64,000 bases of DNA from an uncultured Pelagibacteraceae bacterium. Lineage in GTDB: Bacteria; Pseudomonadota; Alphaproteobacteria; Pelagibacterales; Pelagibacteraceae. The notes beneath the pieces are model-generated. The model did not search any database. It was not told the origin of the DNA and saw only the letters and a list, made by a program, of their open reading frames with translations. The DNA is taken from NCBI GenBank assembly GCA_902597215.1, contig CACJWU010000001.1, positions 1 to 64,000 on the forward strand, read 5' to 3'. Both the position numbers and the translations under genes were made by a program. Positions 26,199-37,066 of this stretch are shown piece after piece; positions within the stretch are counted from its first letter, which is position 1, and each line of letters begins with the position of its first letter.

Positions 26199-26936
26199 AT
26201 GAAACCTTCAGAAAAAGTAAAATTTATATCTAACTGGATTAAATCGTATGTTGACCAAATGCCTAATAAAGCAAAATCTTTAGTCATTGGGATATCCGGA
26301 GGGATTGATTCCTCAGTATCAAGCACTTTATCTGCAATGACAGGTTTAAAAACAATTGTTTTATCAATGCCAATAAAACAAAAAGTAAATCAACATGATT
26401 TAAGTTTAAAACATCAAAAATGGTTAGTAGAAAAATTTAAGAATGTAGAAGCTCATACTATAAGTTTAGATAAATTGTTTGAGTCTTTTTCCTCTACTTT
26501 AAATAAATTTGATAATGAGCATGGATTTGCTAATTCTAGAGCAAGATTAAGAATGGCAACTTTGTATCAAGTTGCTGCTGCAAATAATGGAATAGTAGTT
26601 GGAACAGGAAACAAGGTTGAGGATTTTGGAGTTGGTTTTTACACAAAATATGGTGATGGTGGAGTAGATATTTCACCAATAGCCGATTGTAATAAAACAG
26701 AAGTTTGGGAACTCGGTAAAGAATTGGGTATATTAAAAGAAATAATCAATGCTCCTCCAACAGATGGTCTTTGGGATGATGGTAGAACAGACGAAGGACA
26801 ACTAGGGTTCAAATATGAAGATTTAGAAGACGCAATGATAAATTCCGACTCACCTCATAAAGAAGAGTACGAAAAAATTAGAAAACAAAATTTGCATAAA
26901 ATGGAGCCAATTCCAGTATGCAAAATTCCTAGTTAA
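26199..26936 (+). CDS. nadE: NAD synthetase, ammonia-dependent form
   Basis: A 245-residue enzyme adenylating and amidating nicotinic acid adenine dinucleotide. The ATP pyrophosphatase P-loop is I-S-G-G-I-D-S-S near residue 30. The R-A-R-L-R-M-A-T-L-Y-Q dimer/substrate block and G-T-G-N-K-V-E-D-F-G-V-G-F follow near 110-150. The sequence lacks the N-terminal nitrilase glutaminase domain of the ~550-residue form, so it should use free ammonia. A 7-bp inverted repeat, GTTAATC/GATTAAC, spans its stop codon. The window later carries nadK. Confidence 0.93.
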   Translation: MKPSEKVKFISNWIKSYVDQMPNKAKSLVIGISGGIDSSVSSTLSAMTGLKTIVLSMPIKQKVNQHDLSLKHQKWLVEKFKNVEAHTISLDKLFESFSSTLNKFDNEHGFANSRARLRMATLYQVAAANNGIVVGTGNKVEDFGVGFYTKYGDGGVDISPIADCNKTEVWELGKELGILKEIINAPPTDGLWDDGRTDEGQLGFKYEDLEDAMINSDSPHKEEYEKIRKQNLHKMEPIPVCKIPS

Positions 26937-26987
26937 TCAATTAGATTAACAAATCATCAAATAAGGTATATTTCTTAATCAATTTAT

Positions 26988-28331
26988 ATGGATATTTTTT
27001 TAACAAATAATTTAACAAATAAAAAAGAACAATTTGTTCCAAATAATAAAAAAAGTATTGGAATGTATGTTTGTGGACCTACTGTTTATGATGATCCACA
27101 TATTGGTAATGCAAGACCTTTAGTAATTTTTGATATTCTTTTTAAATTACTTAAAAATAGTTTTTCAAAAGTCACTTATGTAAGGAATATTACTGATATA
27201 GATGATAAAATTATAAAATCTTCTCAAGAAAAAAAAATTTCTACAAAAGAATTAACTGAAAAAATAATTTCTAGCTTTTTTGAGGATTGTAAGTTTTTAA
27301 ACTGTGAAAATCCAACTCACCAGCCTAAAGCAACTGAACATATTGATCTAATGATTGAAATGATAAATCAGTTAATCAAAAAAGATTTTGCCTATGAAAA
27401 TAATAATCATGTTTATTTTGAAGTTAAAAAATTTTCTGATTATGGAAAACTATCGAATAAAAAATTAGATGATCTACTGGCCGGTTCTAGAGTAGAAGTG
27501 AGTGACAATAAAAAAAATTCTGAAGATTTTGTACTATGGAAACCTTCAAATAAAGATGAGCCTTCATGGGAGTCTCCTTGGGGAAAGGGAAGACCCGGGT
27601 GGCATTTAGAATGTTCTGCTATGTCTAAAAAATTCTTAGGAAATGAATTTGATATACATGGCGGTGGTATTGACTTGATATTCCCTCATCATGAAAATGA
27701 AATAGCTCAGTCTAGGTGCGCAAATGATACAAAAATTTTTGCTAAATATTGGGTTCACAACGCTTTTATTACTATGTCCAATGAGAAAATGGCAAAGTCT
27801 CAGGGAAATATTCTTAAGATCAAAGATTTTAGAAATAAAATAAGTGGTCAAGTTATCAGATTAGCATTAATGAGTGCCCATTATAAACAACCATTGGATT
27901 GGAATGATAAATTAATAGATGATTGTCAAAATACTTTAGATAAATGGTACCGTGTTTACTCATTAGATTTAAAGCCTGTTAAAGTTTCTGATAAAGTTTT
28001 AAAACCTTTATATGAAGATTTAAATACTCCTGGATATATTGCTAATCTTCATAAACTTTATGAAAATGCCAACAAAGGTAAAGATAAAGAACTATTTATT
28101 TCAGCATGTAAATTTATAGGTTTATTTAATGAAGATCAAAATCAATGGGAAAACTATAAAAAAAATAAAGCTTCAATAACTGAGGAAGAAATAAATATTA
28201 AAATAGATTTAAGAAATAAAGCTAGAGCAGATAAAGATTATAAGGAAGCTGATAAAATTAGAGATGAACTTTTTGATAAAGGTGTTTTAATAGAGGATAA
28301 AGATGGTAAAACACTGTGGAAATTTAAATGA
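26988..28331 (+). CDS. cysS: Cysteinyl-tRNA synthetase
   Basis: A 447-residue class I synthetase. The zinc-site Cys is in M-Y-V-C-G-P-T-V-Y-D, the HIGH-type motif is D-P-H-I-G-N-A-R near residue 36, the other zinc ligands are in W-H-L-E-C-S-A-M and D-L-I-F-P-H-H-E-N-E near 205-235, and the KMSKS loop is K-M-A-K-S-Q-G-N near 266. The C-terminal helical anticodon region ends R-A-D-K-D-Y-K-E-A-D-K-I-R-D-E-L. Length is close to the usual ~460. Its stop overlaps the following start as ATGA. Confidence 0.96.
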   Translation: MDIFLTNNLTNKKEQFVPNNKKSIGMYVCGPTVYDDPHIGNARPLVIFDILFKLLKNSFSKVTYVRNITDIDDKIIKSSQEKKISTKELTEKIISSFFEDCKFLNCENPTHQPKATEHIDLMIEMINQLIKKDFAYENNNHVYFEVKKFSDYGKLSNKKLDDLLAGSRVEVSDNKKNSEDFVLWKPSNKDEPSWESPWGKGRPGWHLECSAMSKKFLGNEFDIHGGGIDLIFPHHENEIAQSRCANDTKIFAKYWVHNAFITMSNEKMAKSQGNILKIKDFRNKISGQVIRLALMSAHYKQPLDWNDKLIDDCQNTLDKWYRVYSLDLKPVKVSDKVLKPLYEDLNTPGYIANLHKLYENANKGKDKELFISACKFIGLFNEDQNQWENYKKNKASITEEEINIKIDLRNKARADKDYKEADKIRDELFDKGVLIEDKDGKTLWKFK

Positions 28332-29929
28332 GCAAAGAACGGTTATATATATTTGATACTACATTAAGAGATGGTGCTCAAACTCAAGGAGTGGATTTTT
28401 CTATTGAAGATAAAGAAAAAATTGCATCAGCTTTAGATAATCTGGGTGTTGATTACATTGAGGGTGGATGGCCAGGGGCCAATCCTACTGATACTGAGTT
28501 TTTTCAAAAAAAACATAATTTTAAAAATTCTAAACTCACATGCTTTGGAATGACTAAAAGATCAGGCCGCAGCGCAGAAAATGATACAGGATTATCAGCA
28601 TTAATGAATTCGAATACTCCTGCAGTGTGCCTAGTTGGTAAGTCATGGGATTTTCATGTTGACATTGCATTAGGTATTACTAACAAAGAAAATTTAGAAA
28701 ACATTAGTGAAAGCGCCAAACACTTTGTAAAAGCAAAAAAAGAGTTTATGTTTGATGCCGAACATTTCTTCGATGGCTATAAAGCAAATCCAAAATATGC
28801 ACTCTCATGTATTAAAACTGCTTACGATCAAGGTGCAAGATGGATCGTATTGTGTGATACTAACGGAGGTACACTACCTCACGAGATTTCTAAAATTGTA
28901 TCTGATGTATCAAGAGAAGTACCAGGTAAAAATTTAGGTATTCATGCTCACAATGACACAGGTAATGCAGTTGCAAATTCTTTAGCAGCAGTATTGTCTG
29001 GTGTTCGGCAAATTCAAGGAACTATAAATGGATTAGGTGAAAGATGTGGTAATGCAAATTTGATGTCATTAATACCAACATTTTTTTTAAAAAATGATTT
29101 TTCATCCAAATATGAAATTGGGATAAAATCTGAAAATATTAAAAGCTTAACTGAATGCTCAAGACTGTTAGATGAGATCTTGAATAGAAAACCTAATCAA
29201 CATTTACCTTATGTAGGAGCTGCTGCTTTCTCCCATAAAGGAGGTTTGCATGTATCAGCAGTTCAAAAAGATCCAAAAACTTATGAACATATAAACCCTG
29301 AAGATGTTGGTAATACAAGAAATATTGTTGTTTCTGATCAGTCGGGTAAATCGAATATAATATCAAGATTAAAAAGTATCAAAATTAGTATTGAGGAGAA
29401 TGATCCAAAGGTAAAAAAATTATTAGATGAAGTCAAAGATAGAGAATTTATTGGCTATAGCTATGATGGTGCAGATGCATCATTTGAGTTGTTAGCTAGA
29501 AGAATTATTGGAGAAATACCAAGATACATATCAATTAATGAATATGACGTCTCAGTTAAAAAAGATAAATCAGGCAACATAATTTCATCCGCAAAAGCCC
29601 AGCTTGAAGTTGATGGAGAAAAAATTGTTTGTGAAGGAGAGGGCAATGGACCGGTAAACGCTTTAGATAATGCAATCAGAAAAAATGTTGATAGATTGGC
29701 AAAATATTCAAAATATTTGAAAGATTTAAAACTAGTTGATTATAAAGTAAGAATTTTAAATACAGGAACTGAAGCTGTAACGAGAGTATCTATTGAAAGT
29801 ACAGACTCGAAAGGTAAAAATTGGTTTACTATTGGTGTATCAACAAACATAATTGATGCTTCTTTTAAAGCGTTAATAGATAGTTTAGATTATAAATTAT
29901 TTAAGGATAATGCACCCGCAAGTAAATAG
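28328..29929 (+). CDS. cimA: (R)-citramalate synthase
   Basis: A 533-residue member of the isopropylmalate/homocitrate/citramalate synthase family. The TIM barrel opens F-D-T-T-L-R-D-G-A-Q-T-Q-G with the metal-binding Asp, has Y-I-E-G-G-W-P-G-A-N-P near residue 40 and I-H-A-H-N-D-T-G-N-A-V near 200, then G-T-I-N-G-L-G-E-R-C-G-N. The E-G-G-W-P-G variant and G-A-Q-T-Q-G ending are the CimA type rather than LeuA. A LeuA-like regulatory domain lies at about 420-525. It makes citramalate from pyruvate and acetyl-CoA for isoleucine synthesis without threonine. It is coupled to cysS. Confidence 0.88.
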   Translation: MSKERLYIFDTTLRDGAQTQGVDFSIEDKEKIASALDNLGVDYIEGGWPGANPTDTEFFQKKHNFKNSKLTCFGMTKRSGRSAENDTGLSALMNSNTPAVCLVGKSWDFHVDIALGITNKENLENISESAKHFVKAKKEFMFDAEHFFDGYKANPKYALSCIKTAYDQGARWIVLCDTNGGTLPHEISKIVSDVSREVPGKNLGIHAHNDTGNAVANSLAAVLSGVRQIQGTINGLGERCGNANLMSLIPTFFLKNDFSSKYEIGIKSENIKSLTECSRLLDEILNRKPNQHLPYVGAAAFSHKGGLHVSAVQKDPKTYEHINPEDVGNTRNIVVSDQSGKSNIISRLKSIKISIEENDPKVKKLLDEVKDREFIGYSYDGADASFELLARRIIGEIPRYISINEYDVSVKKDKSGNIISSAKAQLEVDGEKIVCEGEGNGPVNALDNAIRKNVDRLAKYSKYLKDLKLVDYKVRILNTGTEAVTRVSIESTDSKGKNWFTIGVSTNIIDASFKALIDSLDYKLFKDNAPASK

Positions 29930-30655
29930 ATGAGCAAAAATAATATCTTCTTTATTTTGCATAGACCACAATTATCAGAAAATATAGGCGCATGTGCTAG
30001 AGCAATTAAAAACTTTAATTTTAAGAAATTAGTTTTAATCAATCCTAAACCAGTTTTTCCAAATGATAAGATTTTAGCTACTTCAGTAGGTGCTAAAGAT
30101 GTTATTAATCAAAGTAAAAATTATGATAATTTAGAAGAGGTGATTAGTAAGTTTGATATTGTTATTGCCACTTCTGCAAGATTTAGAAATAAGAATGTAA
30201 AACATATTAACTTAAATGATTTAAAGAAAATAAATTTTAAAAAAAAAATTGGTTTTCTCTTTGGTTCAGAAGCCTCAGGTTTATCAAACAATGAGATCAG
30301 TTATGCTAATTATACCTTACAAATACCTACTAACCCTGATTTTAAATCATTGAATTTGTCCCATAGCCTGATCATAATTGCCCAATACGTGTCTAGTCTT
30401 TTTAAATTAAAAGACGTTCCATTTAAAAAATCAAAAAAAATTAAAACAGCAAGTAAAATAGAAATACAATCAATGTTAAATCTTTGTATTAAAAATTTGG
30501 ATGAAATTAATTTTTTTAGACCCACTGAAAAGAGACAAAAAATGTTAGAAAACTTAAGAAATATTTTTTATAAAATGGACTTATCAGCTAAAGAAACACG
30601 TATATTATCGGGTGTATTCGCTAGTTTAGGCAAAAAACGTCGATTGACAAAATAA
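29930..30655 (+). CDS. trmJ: SpoU/TrmH-family RNA 2'-O-methyltransferase (TrmJ-like)
   Basis: A 241-residue SPOUT protein. Motif 1 is R-P-Q-L-S-E-N-I-G-A-C-A-R-A near residue 11. Motif 2 is L-F-G-S-E-A-S-G-L-S-N-N-E near 107. Motif 3 is S-L-N-L-S-H-S-L near 143, forming the knot that binds SAM. A helical C-terminal extension R-P-T-E-K-R-Q-K-M-L-E-N-L is TrmJ-like. TrmJ methylates position 32 of tRNA; the LasT branch of the family is the alternative. Its ATG directly follows the cimA stop. Confidence 0.85.
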   Translation: MSKNNIFFILHRPQLSENIGACARAIKNFNFKKLVLINPKPVFPNDKILATSVGAKDVINQSKNYDNLEEVISKFDIVIATSARFRNKNVKHINLNDLKKINFKKKIGFLFGSEASGLSNNEISYANYTLQIPTNPDFKSLNLSHSLIIIAQYVSSLFKLKDVPFKKSKKIKTASKIEIQSMLNLCIKNLDEINFFRPTEKRQKMLENLRNIFYKMDLSAKETRILSGVFASLGKKRRLTK

Positions 30656-30684
30656 AGAGTAAGTTTATAAAAACCTCATATTAA

Positions 30685-31302
30685 ATGACAAAAAGATTAA
30701 ACTCTAAACACAAAGTAGACAGAAGACTTAAAGCAAACCTTTGGGGAAGACCCAAAAGTCCTTTTAATAAGAGAGCTTATGGTCCAGGTCAACACGGACA
30801 AACAAAAACTTCTAAACCCTCAGATTATGGTATTCAGCTACAAGCCAAACAAAAGTTAAAAGCTTATTATGGTAACATAAATGAAAGACAATTCAGAAAC
30901 ATTTATAAAAAAGCTAACATGTTAAAAGGTGATACTAGTGAAAATTTAATTGGTTTACTTGAAAGAAGATTAGATGCGGTTATTTATAGGGCAAAATTCT
31001 CAACAACTATCTTTTCTGCTAGACAATTAATTAATCATAGCCATGTAAGAGTTAATGGAAAAAAAGTAAATATTGCAAGTTACTTAGTTAAGGAAGAAGA
31101 TACAATTGAAATCAGAGATAAGTCTAAACAATTAGCAATAATTGATATTGCATTAGCAAATAAAGAGAGAGAAGTTCCTGAATATATACAAATGGATGAA
31201 AAAAATAAGAAATTTAAATTTGTGAGAACACCTAAATTTGAAGAAGTACCTTATCCTGTAATGATGGAACCAAACTTAGTAATTGAATACTATTCAAGAT
31301 AA
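30685..31302 (+). CDS. rpsD: Ribosomal protein S4
   Basis: A 205-residue primary-binding 30S protein. The N terminus is [14 protein letters not shown] with no zinc-binding Cys cluster (the C- form). The Y-G-P-G-Q-H-G segment follows near residue 32. An S4 RNA-binding domain runs from about 93 to 155 ([11 protein letters not shown], then [11 protein letters not shown]). Its end [16 protein letters not shown] is standard. It stands apart from the large ribosomal operon, and is convergent with grxD with only 3 bp between stops and no terminator visible. Confidence 0.97.
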   Translation: MTKRLNSKHKVDRRLKANLWGRPKSPFNKRAYGPGQHGQTKTSKPSDYGIQLQAKQKLKAYYGNINERQFRNIYKKANMLKGDTSENLIGLLERRLDAVIYRAKFSTTIFSARQLINHSHVRVNGKKVNIASYLVKEEDTIEIRDKSKQLAIIDIALANKEREVPEYIQMDEKNKKFKFVRTPKFEEVPYPVMMEPNLVIEYYSR

Positions 31303-31305
31303 AAA

Positions 31306-31638
31306 TTATTTTTTATAATTAATTCCCTTATCTTCAAATATTTTTTTAAGTTCTCCGTTTTCATACATTTCTTTGACTATATCACAGCCACCTACAAATT
31401 CTTTTTTAACATAAAGCTGAGGAATTGTAGGCCAATCACTAAATACTTTTATACCTTCTCTTAGTGATTGATTCTCTAAAACATTTACTCCTTTAAAGGT
31501 TACTTCTAATATTTTTAACATATTTGAAACTGCCATAGAAAATCCACATTGAGGTGCATCTGGAGTTCCTTTCATAAATAAACATACCTCATTGTTATCT
31601 ATATGATTTTGTATTAAGCTTTTAGTTTGATCATCCAT
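31306..31638 (-). CDS. grxD: Monothiol glutaredoxin (Grx4 type)
   Basis: A 110-residue thioredoxin-fold protein with the single-Cys motif C-G-F-S (A-P-Q-C-G-F-S, near residue 30), the preceding K-G-T-P, and the glutathione-binding W-P-T-I-P-Q-L-Y and G-G-C-D-I-V segments near 65-90. Such proteins hand over [2Fe-2S] clusters and partner with BolA proteins. The bolA homologue is immediately upstream with a 1-bp overlap, which supports a joint iron-sulfur role. Confidence 0.95.
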   Translation of the reverse strand: MDDQTKSLIQNHIDNNEVCLFMKGTPDAPQCGFSMAVSNMLKILEVTFKGVNVLENQSLREGIKVFSDWPTIPQLYVKKEFVGGCDIVKEMYENGELKKIFEDKGINYKK

Positions 31639-31868
31639 TATTGTTCCTTTGTTTTAATTGCTAAAGCGTGCAGTTCGTTTCCCATTCTTCCTTTTAAAGA
31701 ATTATATACCATTTTATGTTGTTCTATTTTACTTTTACCTGAAAATGATGATGAGGTAACTGTAGCAGAATAATGATTTCCATCACCTGCCAAATCTTGT
31801 ATTTCAACAGAAGCATCAGGCATTGCATCTTTTATAAATTTTTCAATTTCTTTTAAATCCATTGCCAT
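31638..31868 (-). CDS. BolA-family protein (BolA2/IbaG-like)
   Basis: The track's start at 31895 lies inside purL. ATG 31868, whose last base overlaps the purL stop, gives [11 protein letters not shown] (76 residues) and is the likelier start. The fold shows the V-E-I-Q-D-L-A-G-D-G-N-H-Y strand and the Y-N-S-L-K-G-R-M-G-N-E-L-H-A-L-A helix-strand with the conserved His that co-ligates a [2Fe-2S] cluster with monothiol glutaredoxin. The gene order purL-bolA-grxD makes such a complex likely. Confidence 0.88.
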   Translation of the reverse strand: MAMDLKEIEKFIKDAMPDASVEIQDLAGDGNHYSATVTSSSFSGKSKIEQHKMVYNSLKGRMGNELHALAIKTKEQ

Positions 31869-34063
31869 TAAGAACTCATATATCTTATTAACCAATTAGT
31901 ATTATATGATTTTAATTCGTCAATTGTAATGTTTGTCTTTTGATTAATTGTTATTTGTTTTTCTACAATTTTGCCCAATATTTCGTAGTGAACTGAGTTA
32001 TCAATAAGAGTTTTTGTTACTTTTTTCAAATCGCCTGTTTGAATTTCTATTAAATATCTACCCTGATCTTCAGAAAATAAATACTCCATTTCACTTATTA
32101 AAGATTTTATTTTGTTAAATTCTAAACCTTTATTTCCTTTAATACACATCTTACTTACGGCAGTTATTATTCCTCCCAGAGATACATCGTGAGCACTTTT
32201 TATTAAATCTTTTTGAATTAGCTGAAGTAGGGTTTCACCATTATTTTTTTCATTAAAAAGGTTTATTTCAGGAGGAGGACCATTTTTTTCGTCCAAAATT
32301 GTTCTAGCAAATAAACTTTGATCGATATGTCCCTCAGTTTTTCCAATCACTAGAACTAAATTATCAACTTCTTTTAAATCCATTGTAATCATTCTTTTAT
32401 AGTCTTTAATTAATCCAACACCACCAATGGAGGGTGTTGGCTTAATACCAATCTCTTTTGTTTGGTTATAAAAAGATACATTTCCAGATACCACTGGAAA
32501 ATTTAAATATTTACTAGCCTCACCAATCCCTTGGACACATTCTACAAACTCTCCCATGTTATCTTCTTTTTCTGGACTTCCAAAATTAAGACAATTAGTT
32601 ATTGCTATTGGAGTTGCGCCAACTGAAATTAAGTTTCTCCAACTTTCGGCTACGACTTGTTTTCCGCCTGTTAAAGGATGAGCCCAACAATACACAGCCG
32701 ATGAGTCAACGGAGGCTGCTACAGCTTTATTTGTCCCATGAACTCTTACCACACCTGCATCTCCTCCAGGTTTTTGAATAGTATCTCCCATAACTGTATG
32801 ATCGTATTGTTGCCAAATCCATTCTTTACTGCAAACATTTTGATTTGAAAGTACTTTCTTTAAAACATCTTTTATCTTTAATTTATTTAAAGTATCTTTT
32901 TTAATTCTATTTTTTTTTGGAAGTTTAGATTTTTTCCATTTTCTGTTATACATCGGTGAATTTTCAACTAAAGTATTTACAGGTATATTTGCAACTTTTT
33001 CATTATTAAAAAATAATTCAATATTTTTTGATTTAGTCGTTTTTCCAATTACAGCAAAATCTAAATTCCATTTATCAAATATTTTTTTTGCCTGTTCTTC
33101 TTTTCCATTTTCTAAAACTATTAACATTCTTTCCTGACTCTCTGAAAGCATGATTTCATAAGGAGTCATTTTGGTCTCTCTACATGGAACTTTATTGAGG
33201 TTAATTTCAATTCCCAAATTTCCTTTAGATGCCATTTCTATGCTGGATGATGTAAGTCCAGCAGCACCCATATCTTGTATTGCTATAATTGAATCACCAG
33301 CCATAAGCTCTAAACAAGCCTCTAATAAAAGTTTTTCTGTAAAAGGATCACCAACTTGAACGGTAGGTTTTTTTTCTTCAATTTTTTCATCAAAGCTTGC
33401 TGATGCCATACTTGCTCCATGAATTCCATCACGTCCTGTTTTTGAACCAACATAAATAACAGGTTTATCTAATCCTGCTGCTTTAGAGTAAAATATTTTA
33501 TTTTTCTTTACCAAACCTAAAGTCATTGCGTTTACCAAGATATTTCCATTGTATGAGCTATCAAATGATGTTTGACCTGCAATAGTAGGAACACCCATAC
33601 AGTTTCCATAACCTCCGATTCCGTGGACAACTCCTCTTAAAAGATTTTTTGTTTTCTTGTGTTGTGGAGATCCAAAGTGAATAGAATTTAAATTAGCAAT
33701 TGGTCTTGCGCCCATTGTAAAAACATCTCTCATAATACCACCAACCCCTGTTGCTGCCCCTTGATATGGTTCAATAAAAGAGGGGTGGTTGTGGCTTTCA
33801 ATCTTAAAAACTATTGCATCACCATCTTCGATATCAATAACACCAGCATTTTCTCCAGGTCCTTGAATAACTTTTTTACCTTTTGTAGGTAATTTTTTTA
33901 AATGAAGTCTTGAGGATTTATAGGAACAATGTTCATTCCACATCGCAGAAAATATTCCCAGTTCAGTTAAATTCGGTGTTCTTTTCAGTAAATCACAGAT
34001 TTTTTTATATTCATCTTTTTTAAGACCATGGTCTATTGCTAATTGTTCGTTAACTTCTGTCAT
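31868..34063 (-). CDS. purL: Phosphoribosylformylglycinamidine synthase, small-type PurL
   Basis: A 731-residue ATP-dependent subunit of FGAM synthase. Marks are [11 protein letters not shown] near residue 43, the [10 protein letters not shown] loop, [10 protein letters not shown] near 90, [12 protein letters not shown] near 105, and [10 protein letters not shown] near 260. It is the ~740-residue form that needs separate PurS and PurQ, both encoded upstream. Start overlaps the purQ stop by 4 bp. It catalyses the fourth step of purine synthesis. Confidence 0.97.
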   Translation of the reverse strand: MTEVNEQLAIDHGLKKDEYKKICDLLKRTPNLTELGIFSAMWNEHCSYKSSRLHLKKLPTKGKKVIQGPGENAGVIDIEDGDAIVFKIESHNHPSFIEPYQGAATGVGGIMRDVFTMGARPIANLNSIHFGSPQHKKTKNLLRGVVHGIGGYGNCMGVPTIAGQTSFDSSYNGNILVNAMTLGLVKKNKIFYSKAAGLDKPVIYVGSKTGRDGIHGASMASASFDEKIEEKKPTVQVGDPFTEKLLLEACLELMAGDSIIAIQDMGAAGLTSSSIEMASKGNLGIEINLNKVPCRETKMTPYEIMLSESQERMLIVLENGKEEQAKKIFDKWNLDFAVIGKTTKSKNIELFFNNEKVANIPVNTLVENSPMYNRKWKKSKLPKKNRIKKDTLNKLKIKDVLKKVLSNQNVCSKEWIWQQYDHTVMGDTIQKPGGDAGVVRVHGTNKAVAASVDSSAVYCWAHPLTGGKQVVAESWRNLISVGATPIAITNCLNFGSPEKEDNMGEFVECVQGIGEASKYLNFPVVSGNVSFYNQTKEIGIKPTPSIGGVGLIKDYKRMITMDLKEVDNLVLVIGKTEGHIDQSLFARTILDEKNGPPPEINLFNEKNNGETLLQLIQKDLIKSAHDVSLGGIITAVSKMCIKGNKGLEFNKIKSLISEMEYLFSEDQGRYLIEIQTGDLKKVTKTLIDNSVHYEILGKIVEKQITINQKTNITIDELKSYNTNWLIRYMSS

Positions 34064-34743
34064 TTAATATTATTTAAAAGATTTTTAAAAAAAAAGGATC
34101 CATCTTCCCCAGATAAACTTTTATCTATCATCCTTTCAGGATGAGGCATCATTCCCAAAATGTTTTTCTCTTTATTAAAAATACCAGCAATATTATTTAG
34201 TGATCCATTGGGATTAAATTTCTCATCAGTATTTCCATCATTATTACAATAATAGATTGCGACTTGGTTATTATCTTGAATTTCCTTTAGTTGATCATTG
34301 GTACAAAAATAATTTCCCTCATTGTGAGCGATATGAAACTCAAATACATCTTTATCTAAATTTTTAAAATATTGATTGTCTTTATTATTAACTTTTACAA
34401 AAACGTTTTTACAAATAAATTCTAAGTATTTATTTCTCAATAAAACTCCTGGGACCAAACCTGTTTCAACCAATATCTGAAAACCATTACAAATCCCCAT
34501 AACTAAGCCACCTGATTTTGCAAAATTAATAATTGATTGCATTATTTTTGATTTTGCAGCCATACTTCCACATCTTAAATAGTCACCGTAAGAAAATCCT
34601 CCAGGCAAAACAACCAAATCACTTCTAGGTAATTCATTGTCATCATGCCAAACCATTTTATTTTTAAATCCAAATTTTTTAAGTGCAACATCCATATCTC
34701 TATCACAATTTGAACCAGGAAAAGTTATTACAGATGATTTCAT
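34060..34743 (-). CDS. purQ: FGAM synthase glutaminase subunit
   Basis: A 227-residue class I glutamine amidotransferase supplying ammonia to PurL. It starts with [12 protein letters not shown]. It has the oxyanion strand [14 protein letters not shown], nucleophile Cys in G-I-C-N-G-F-Q near residue 86, and the His-Glu pair in M-P-H-P-E-R near 198. Spacing to purS is 3 bp and to purL a 4-bp overlap, so the three FGAM synthase subunits are made together. Confidence 0.97.
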   Translation of the reverse strand: MKSSVITFPGSNCDRDMDVALKKFGFKNKMVWHDDNELPRSDLVVLPGGFSYGDYLRCGSMAAKSKIMQSIINFAKSGGLVMGICNGFQILVETGLVPGVLLRNKYLEFICKNVFVKVNNKDNQYFKNLDKDVFEFHIAHNEGNYFCTNDQLKEIQDNNQVAIYYCNNDGNTDEKFNPNGSLNNIAGIFNKEKNILGMMPHPERMIDKSLSGEDGSFFFKNLLNNIK

Positions 34744-34746
34744 TAA

Positions 34747-34989
34747 TTATTGAGTTCCAATAATTTTATAATCTTCAATTACTAGGTTTGCTAAAAGTTT
34801 TTTACACATATCCTCAACAATTTCTTTTGCTTTGGTTGGGTCGTTTTCTTTAACATTAATTTCAAAGTATTTACCTTGCCTCACCTCATCTATACCTTTA
34901 AAACCCATTCCATCTAAAGCTTGATGAATCACTTTTCCTTGTGGATCTAAAACATCTTTCTTTAATGTTATAATTGCAGATATTTTCAT
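34747..34989 (-). CDS. purS: FGAM synthase PurS subunit
   Basis: An 80-residue ferredoxin-like small subunit with the family pattern: V-L-D-P-Q-G-K-V-I near residue 12, the L-x-x-M-G-F-x-G-I/V[11 protein letters not shown] block near 27-46, and a helix ending M-C-K-K-L-L-A-N. It forms the bridge that carries ammonia between PurQ and PurL. Its start overlaps the purC stop by 4 bp. Confidence 0.95.
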   Translation of the reverse strand: MKISAIITLKKDVLDPQGKVIHQALDGMGFKGIDEVRQGKYFEINVKENDPTKAKEIVEDMCKKLLANLVIEDYKIIGTQ

Positions 34990-35771
34990 TTTCTTTTTTT
35001 TTTAACAGAAGATAACTTTGTGACATTTACCGCAGTTATATTTGACTGTTCGTGTAAAATACCTAATCTTTTTGCGACCTCAGTATAAGCAGGAATTAAA
35101 TCTCCAAGGTCTTTTCTAAATCTATCTTTATCTAATTTTTTGTCAGTGATTGAGTCCCACAACCTACAGGTATCTGGACTTATTTCATCTGCTAAAATTA
35201 CTTCATTCCTACCGTTAATTTTAATTCTTCCAAATTCTAATTTAAAATCTATTAGTTTAATTCCAATTCCTCTAAACATACCAACCATGAAGTCATTTAT
35301 TCTTAAAATCATTTTTTTTATTTTTTCTATTTCCTTTTTTGTAGCCCAATCAAAGGTATAGATATGTTCCTCAGCAATTAATGGGTCGCCTAAAGCATCA
35401 TCTTTTAAGCAATATTCAATTAATGGTTCTTTAAGAACTGTTCCATCTTCAATACCTAATCTTTTGGTAATCGATCCCGTTGCAACATTTCTTATTATAA
35501 ACTCAATTGGAACTATTTCTACGAGCTTGATCAATTGTTCTCTCATGTTAAGACGTTTGACTAAGTGATTTTTAATTCCAATTTGAGAAAGATTTGAGAG
35601 GATATGCTCTGAAATCCTATTATTTAAAACACCTTTTCCCTCAATAGTGCTTTTTTTTTGATTATTAAATGCAGTTGCATCATCTTTAAAATATTGAATA
35701 ACCAAAGCTTTATCTTGAGTAGCATAAATAATCTTAGCTTTTCCCTCATATAATTTTTTACCTTTTTTCAT
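34986..35771 (-). CDS. purC: SAICAR synthetase
   Basis: A 261-residue enzyme joining CAIR and aspartate. It opens [14 protein letters not shown] (ATP loop), then F-K-D-D-A-T-A-F-N near residue 28. [11 protein letters not shown] follows near 93, then [15 protein letters not shown] near 200, a purC signature. It is slightly longer than the usual ~240 owing to a basic C-terminal tail (S-S-V-K-K-K-R-K). It lies between purB and purS, overlapping both. Confidence 0.96.
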   Translation of the reverse strand: MKKGKKLYEGKAKIIYATQDKALVIQYFKDDATAFNNQKKSTIEGKGVLNNRISEHILSNLSQIGIKNHLVKRLNMREQLIKLVEIVPIEFIIRNVATGSITKRLGIEDGTVLKEPLIEYCLKDDALGDPLIAEEHIYTFDWATKKEIEKIKKMILRINDFMVGMFRGIGIKLIDFKLEFGRIKINGRNEVILADEISPDTCRLWDSITDKKLDKDRFRKDLGDLIPAYTEVAKRLGILHEQSNITAVNVTKLSSVKKKRK

Positions 35772-37063
35772 TATTTAAATACTCTTCTAAAGATTAAATT
35801 TATATTCTTGAAATGTTTGGCATAACTAAAAATAGTTCTTAATTTTTTTGGAGATATTTTGCTCATTATATATTTATCAGATTGTATAACTTCAAATAAA
35901 TTTAAATTTTCGGCAAAACATTTTTTTGCATAAGTTTGAACCATTTTGTAAGATTTTTCTCTACTTAAGCCTGTTTTAGTTAATTCCAGCATTAGTTCTT
36001 GTGAAAAAATTAGTCCTTTAGTTAGATTTAAATTTTCTAACATTTTTTTTGGATAAACAATCATATTATCTAAAATGTTGGTCAGTCTAACTATTGCAAA
36101 ATCAATAGTTATATTGGCATCTGGTCCTATGTTTCTCTCTACACTTGAATGCGAAATGTCTCTCTCATGCCATAAGGCAATATTTTCTAGGGCAGGGGTT
36201 ACTGCACTTCTAATCATTCTAGCAAGACCAGTAAGATTTTCACTTAAAATAGGATTTTTTTTATGAGGCATTGCTGATGAGCCTTTTTGATTTTTTGAAA
36301 AGTATTCTTGAAGTTCATAAACTTCTGTTCTCTGCAAATGTCTTATTTCGGTGGCAACTCTTTCTATTGATCCAGCGATTATCCCTAAAACTGAGAAATA
36401 AAAAGCGTGTCTATCTCTTGGTATAACTTGAGTTGATATTGGCTCAACTTTTAAACCTAGTTTTTTTGCAACATGTTTTTCAACATTTGGATTTATATTT
36501 GCAAATGTTCCAACTGCACCTGAGATTGCACAAGTTGATACTTCATCAATTGCATCAATAAGTCTTTTTCTGTTTCTTTTAAATTCCTCATAAAAAGAAG
36601 CCAGCTTTAAACCAAAGGTAATTGGCTCTGCATGAATACCATGACTTCTACCCATACAGGGAGCAAACTTGTATTTTCTAGCTTGTCGCTTTAATACTTT
36701 TAAAATTTGATCAAGATCTTTAATGATTATTTTTCCAGATTGAACTAATTGAATATTGAAACTTGTATCTAGTACATCAGATGAGGTCATTCCTTGATGA
36801 AGGTATCTGGCTTTAATACCAGCTTTTTCAGTTATAGAGGTTAAGAAAGCAATTACGTCATGTTTAACTTGGTTTTCAATCTGATGAATTCTTTTTACAT
36901 TTATTTTTGCTTTCTTTCTGACTGTTGAAGAAACACCCTTTGGTATCTGTCCAAGTTTTTCCATTGCTTGTGCCGCAGCTATTTCTACATCAAGCCAAAT
37001 TTTATATTTATTTTCTTCTGACCAAATATCAGTAAGTTCTTTTCGAGAATATCTTTTTATCAT
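35771..37063 (-). CDS. purB: Adenylosuccinate lyase
   Basis: A 430-residue fumarase/aspartase superfamily enzyme that works twice in purine synthesis (SAICAR to AICAR, and adenylosuccinate to AMP). Marks are the T-S-S-D-V-L-D-T segment near residue 92, S-H-G-I-H-A-E-P with catalytic His near 145, and the mobile signature loop [10 protein letters not shown] near 265 with the catalytic Ser. [12 protein letters not shown] follows. It is followed by purC with a 1-bp overlap. Confidence 0.96.
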   Translation of the reverse strand: MIKRYSRKELTDIWSEENKYKIWLDVEIAAAQAMEKLGQIPKGVSSTVRKKAKINVKRIHQIENQVKHDVIAFLTSITEKAGIKARYLHQGMTSSDVLDTSFNIQLVQSGKIIIKDLDQILKVLKRQARKYKFAPCMGRSHGIHAEPITFGLKLASFYEEFKRNRKRLIDAIDEVSTCAISGAVGTFANINPNVEKHVAKKLGLKVEPISTQVIPRDRHAFYFSVLGIIAGSIERVATEIRHLQRTEVYELQEYFSKNQKGSSAMPHKKNPILSENLTGLARMIRSAVTPALENIALWHERDISHSSVERNIGPDANITIDFAIVRLTNILDNMIVYPKKMLENLNLTKGLIFSQELMLELTKTGLSREKSYKMVQTYAKKCFAENLNLFEVIQSDKYIMSKISPKKLRTIFSYAKHFKNINLIFRRVFK

Positions 37064-37066
37064 TAA

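Noticed and set aside
26932-26950. Inverted repeat GTTAATC-AATTA-GATTAAC across the nadE stop
   Set aside because: The stem is short and mostly A-T with no T tract; too weak to call a terminator on its own.
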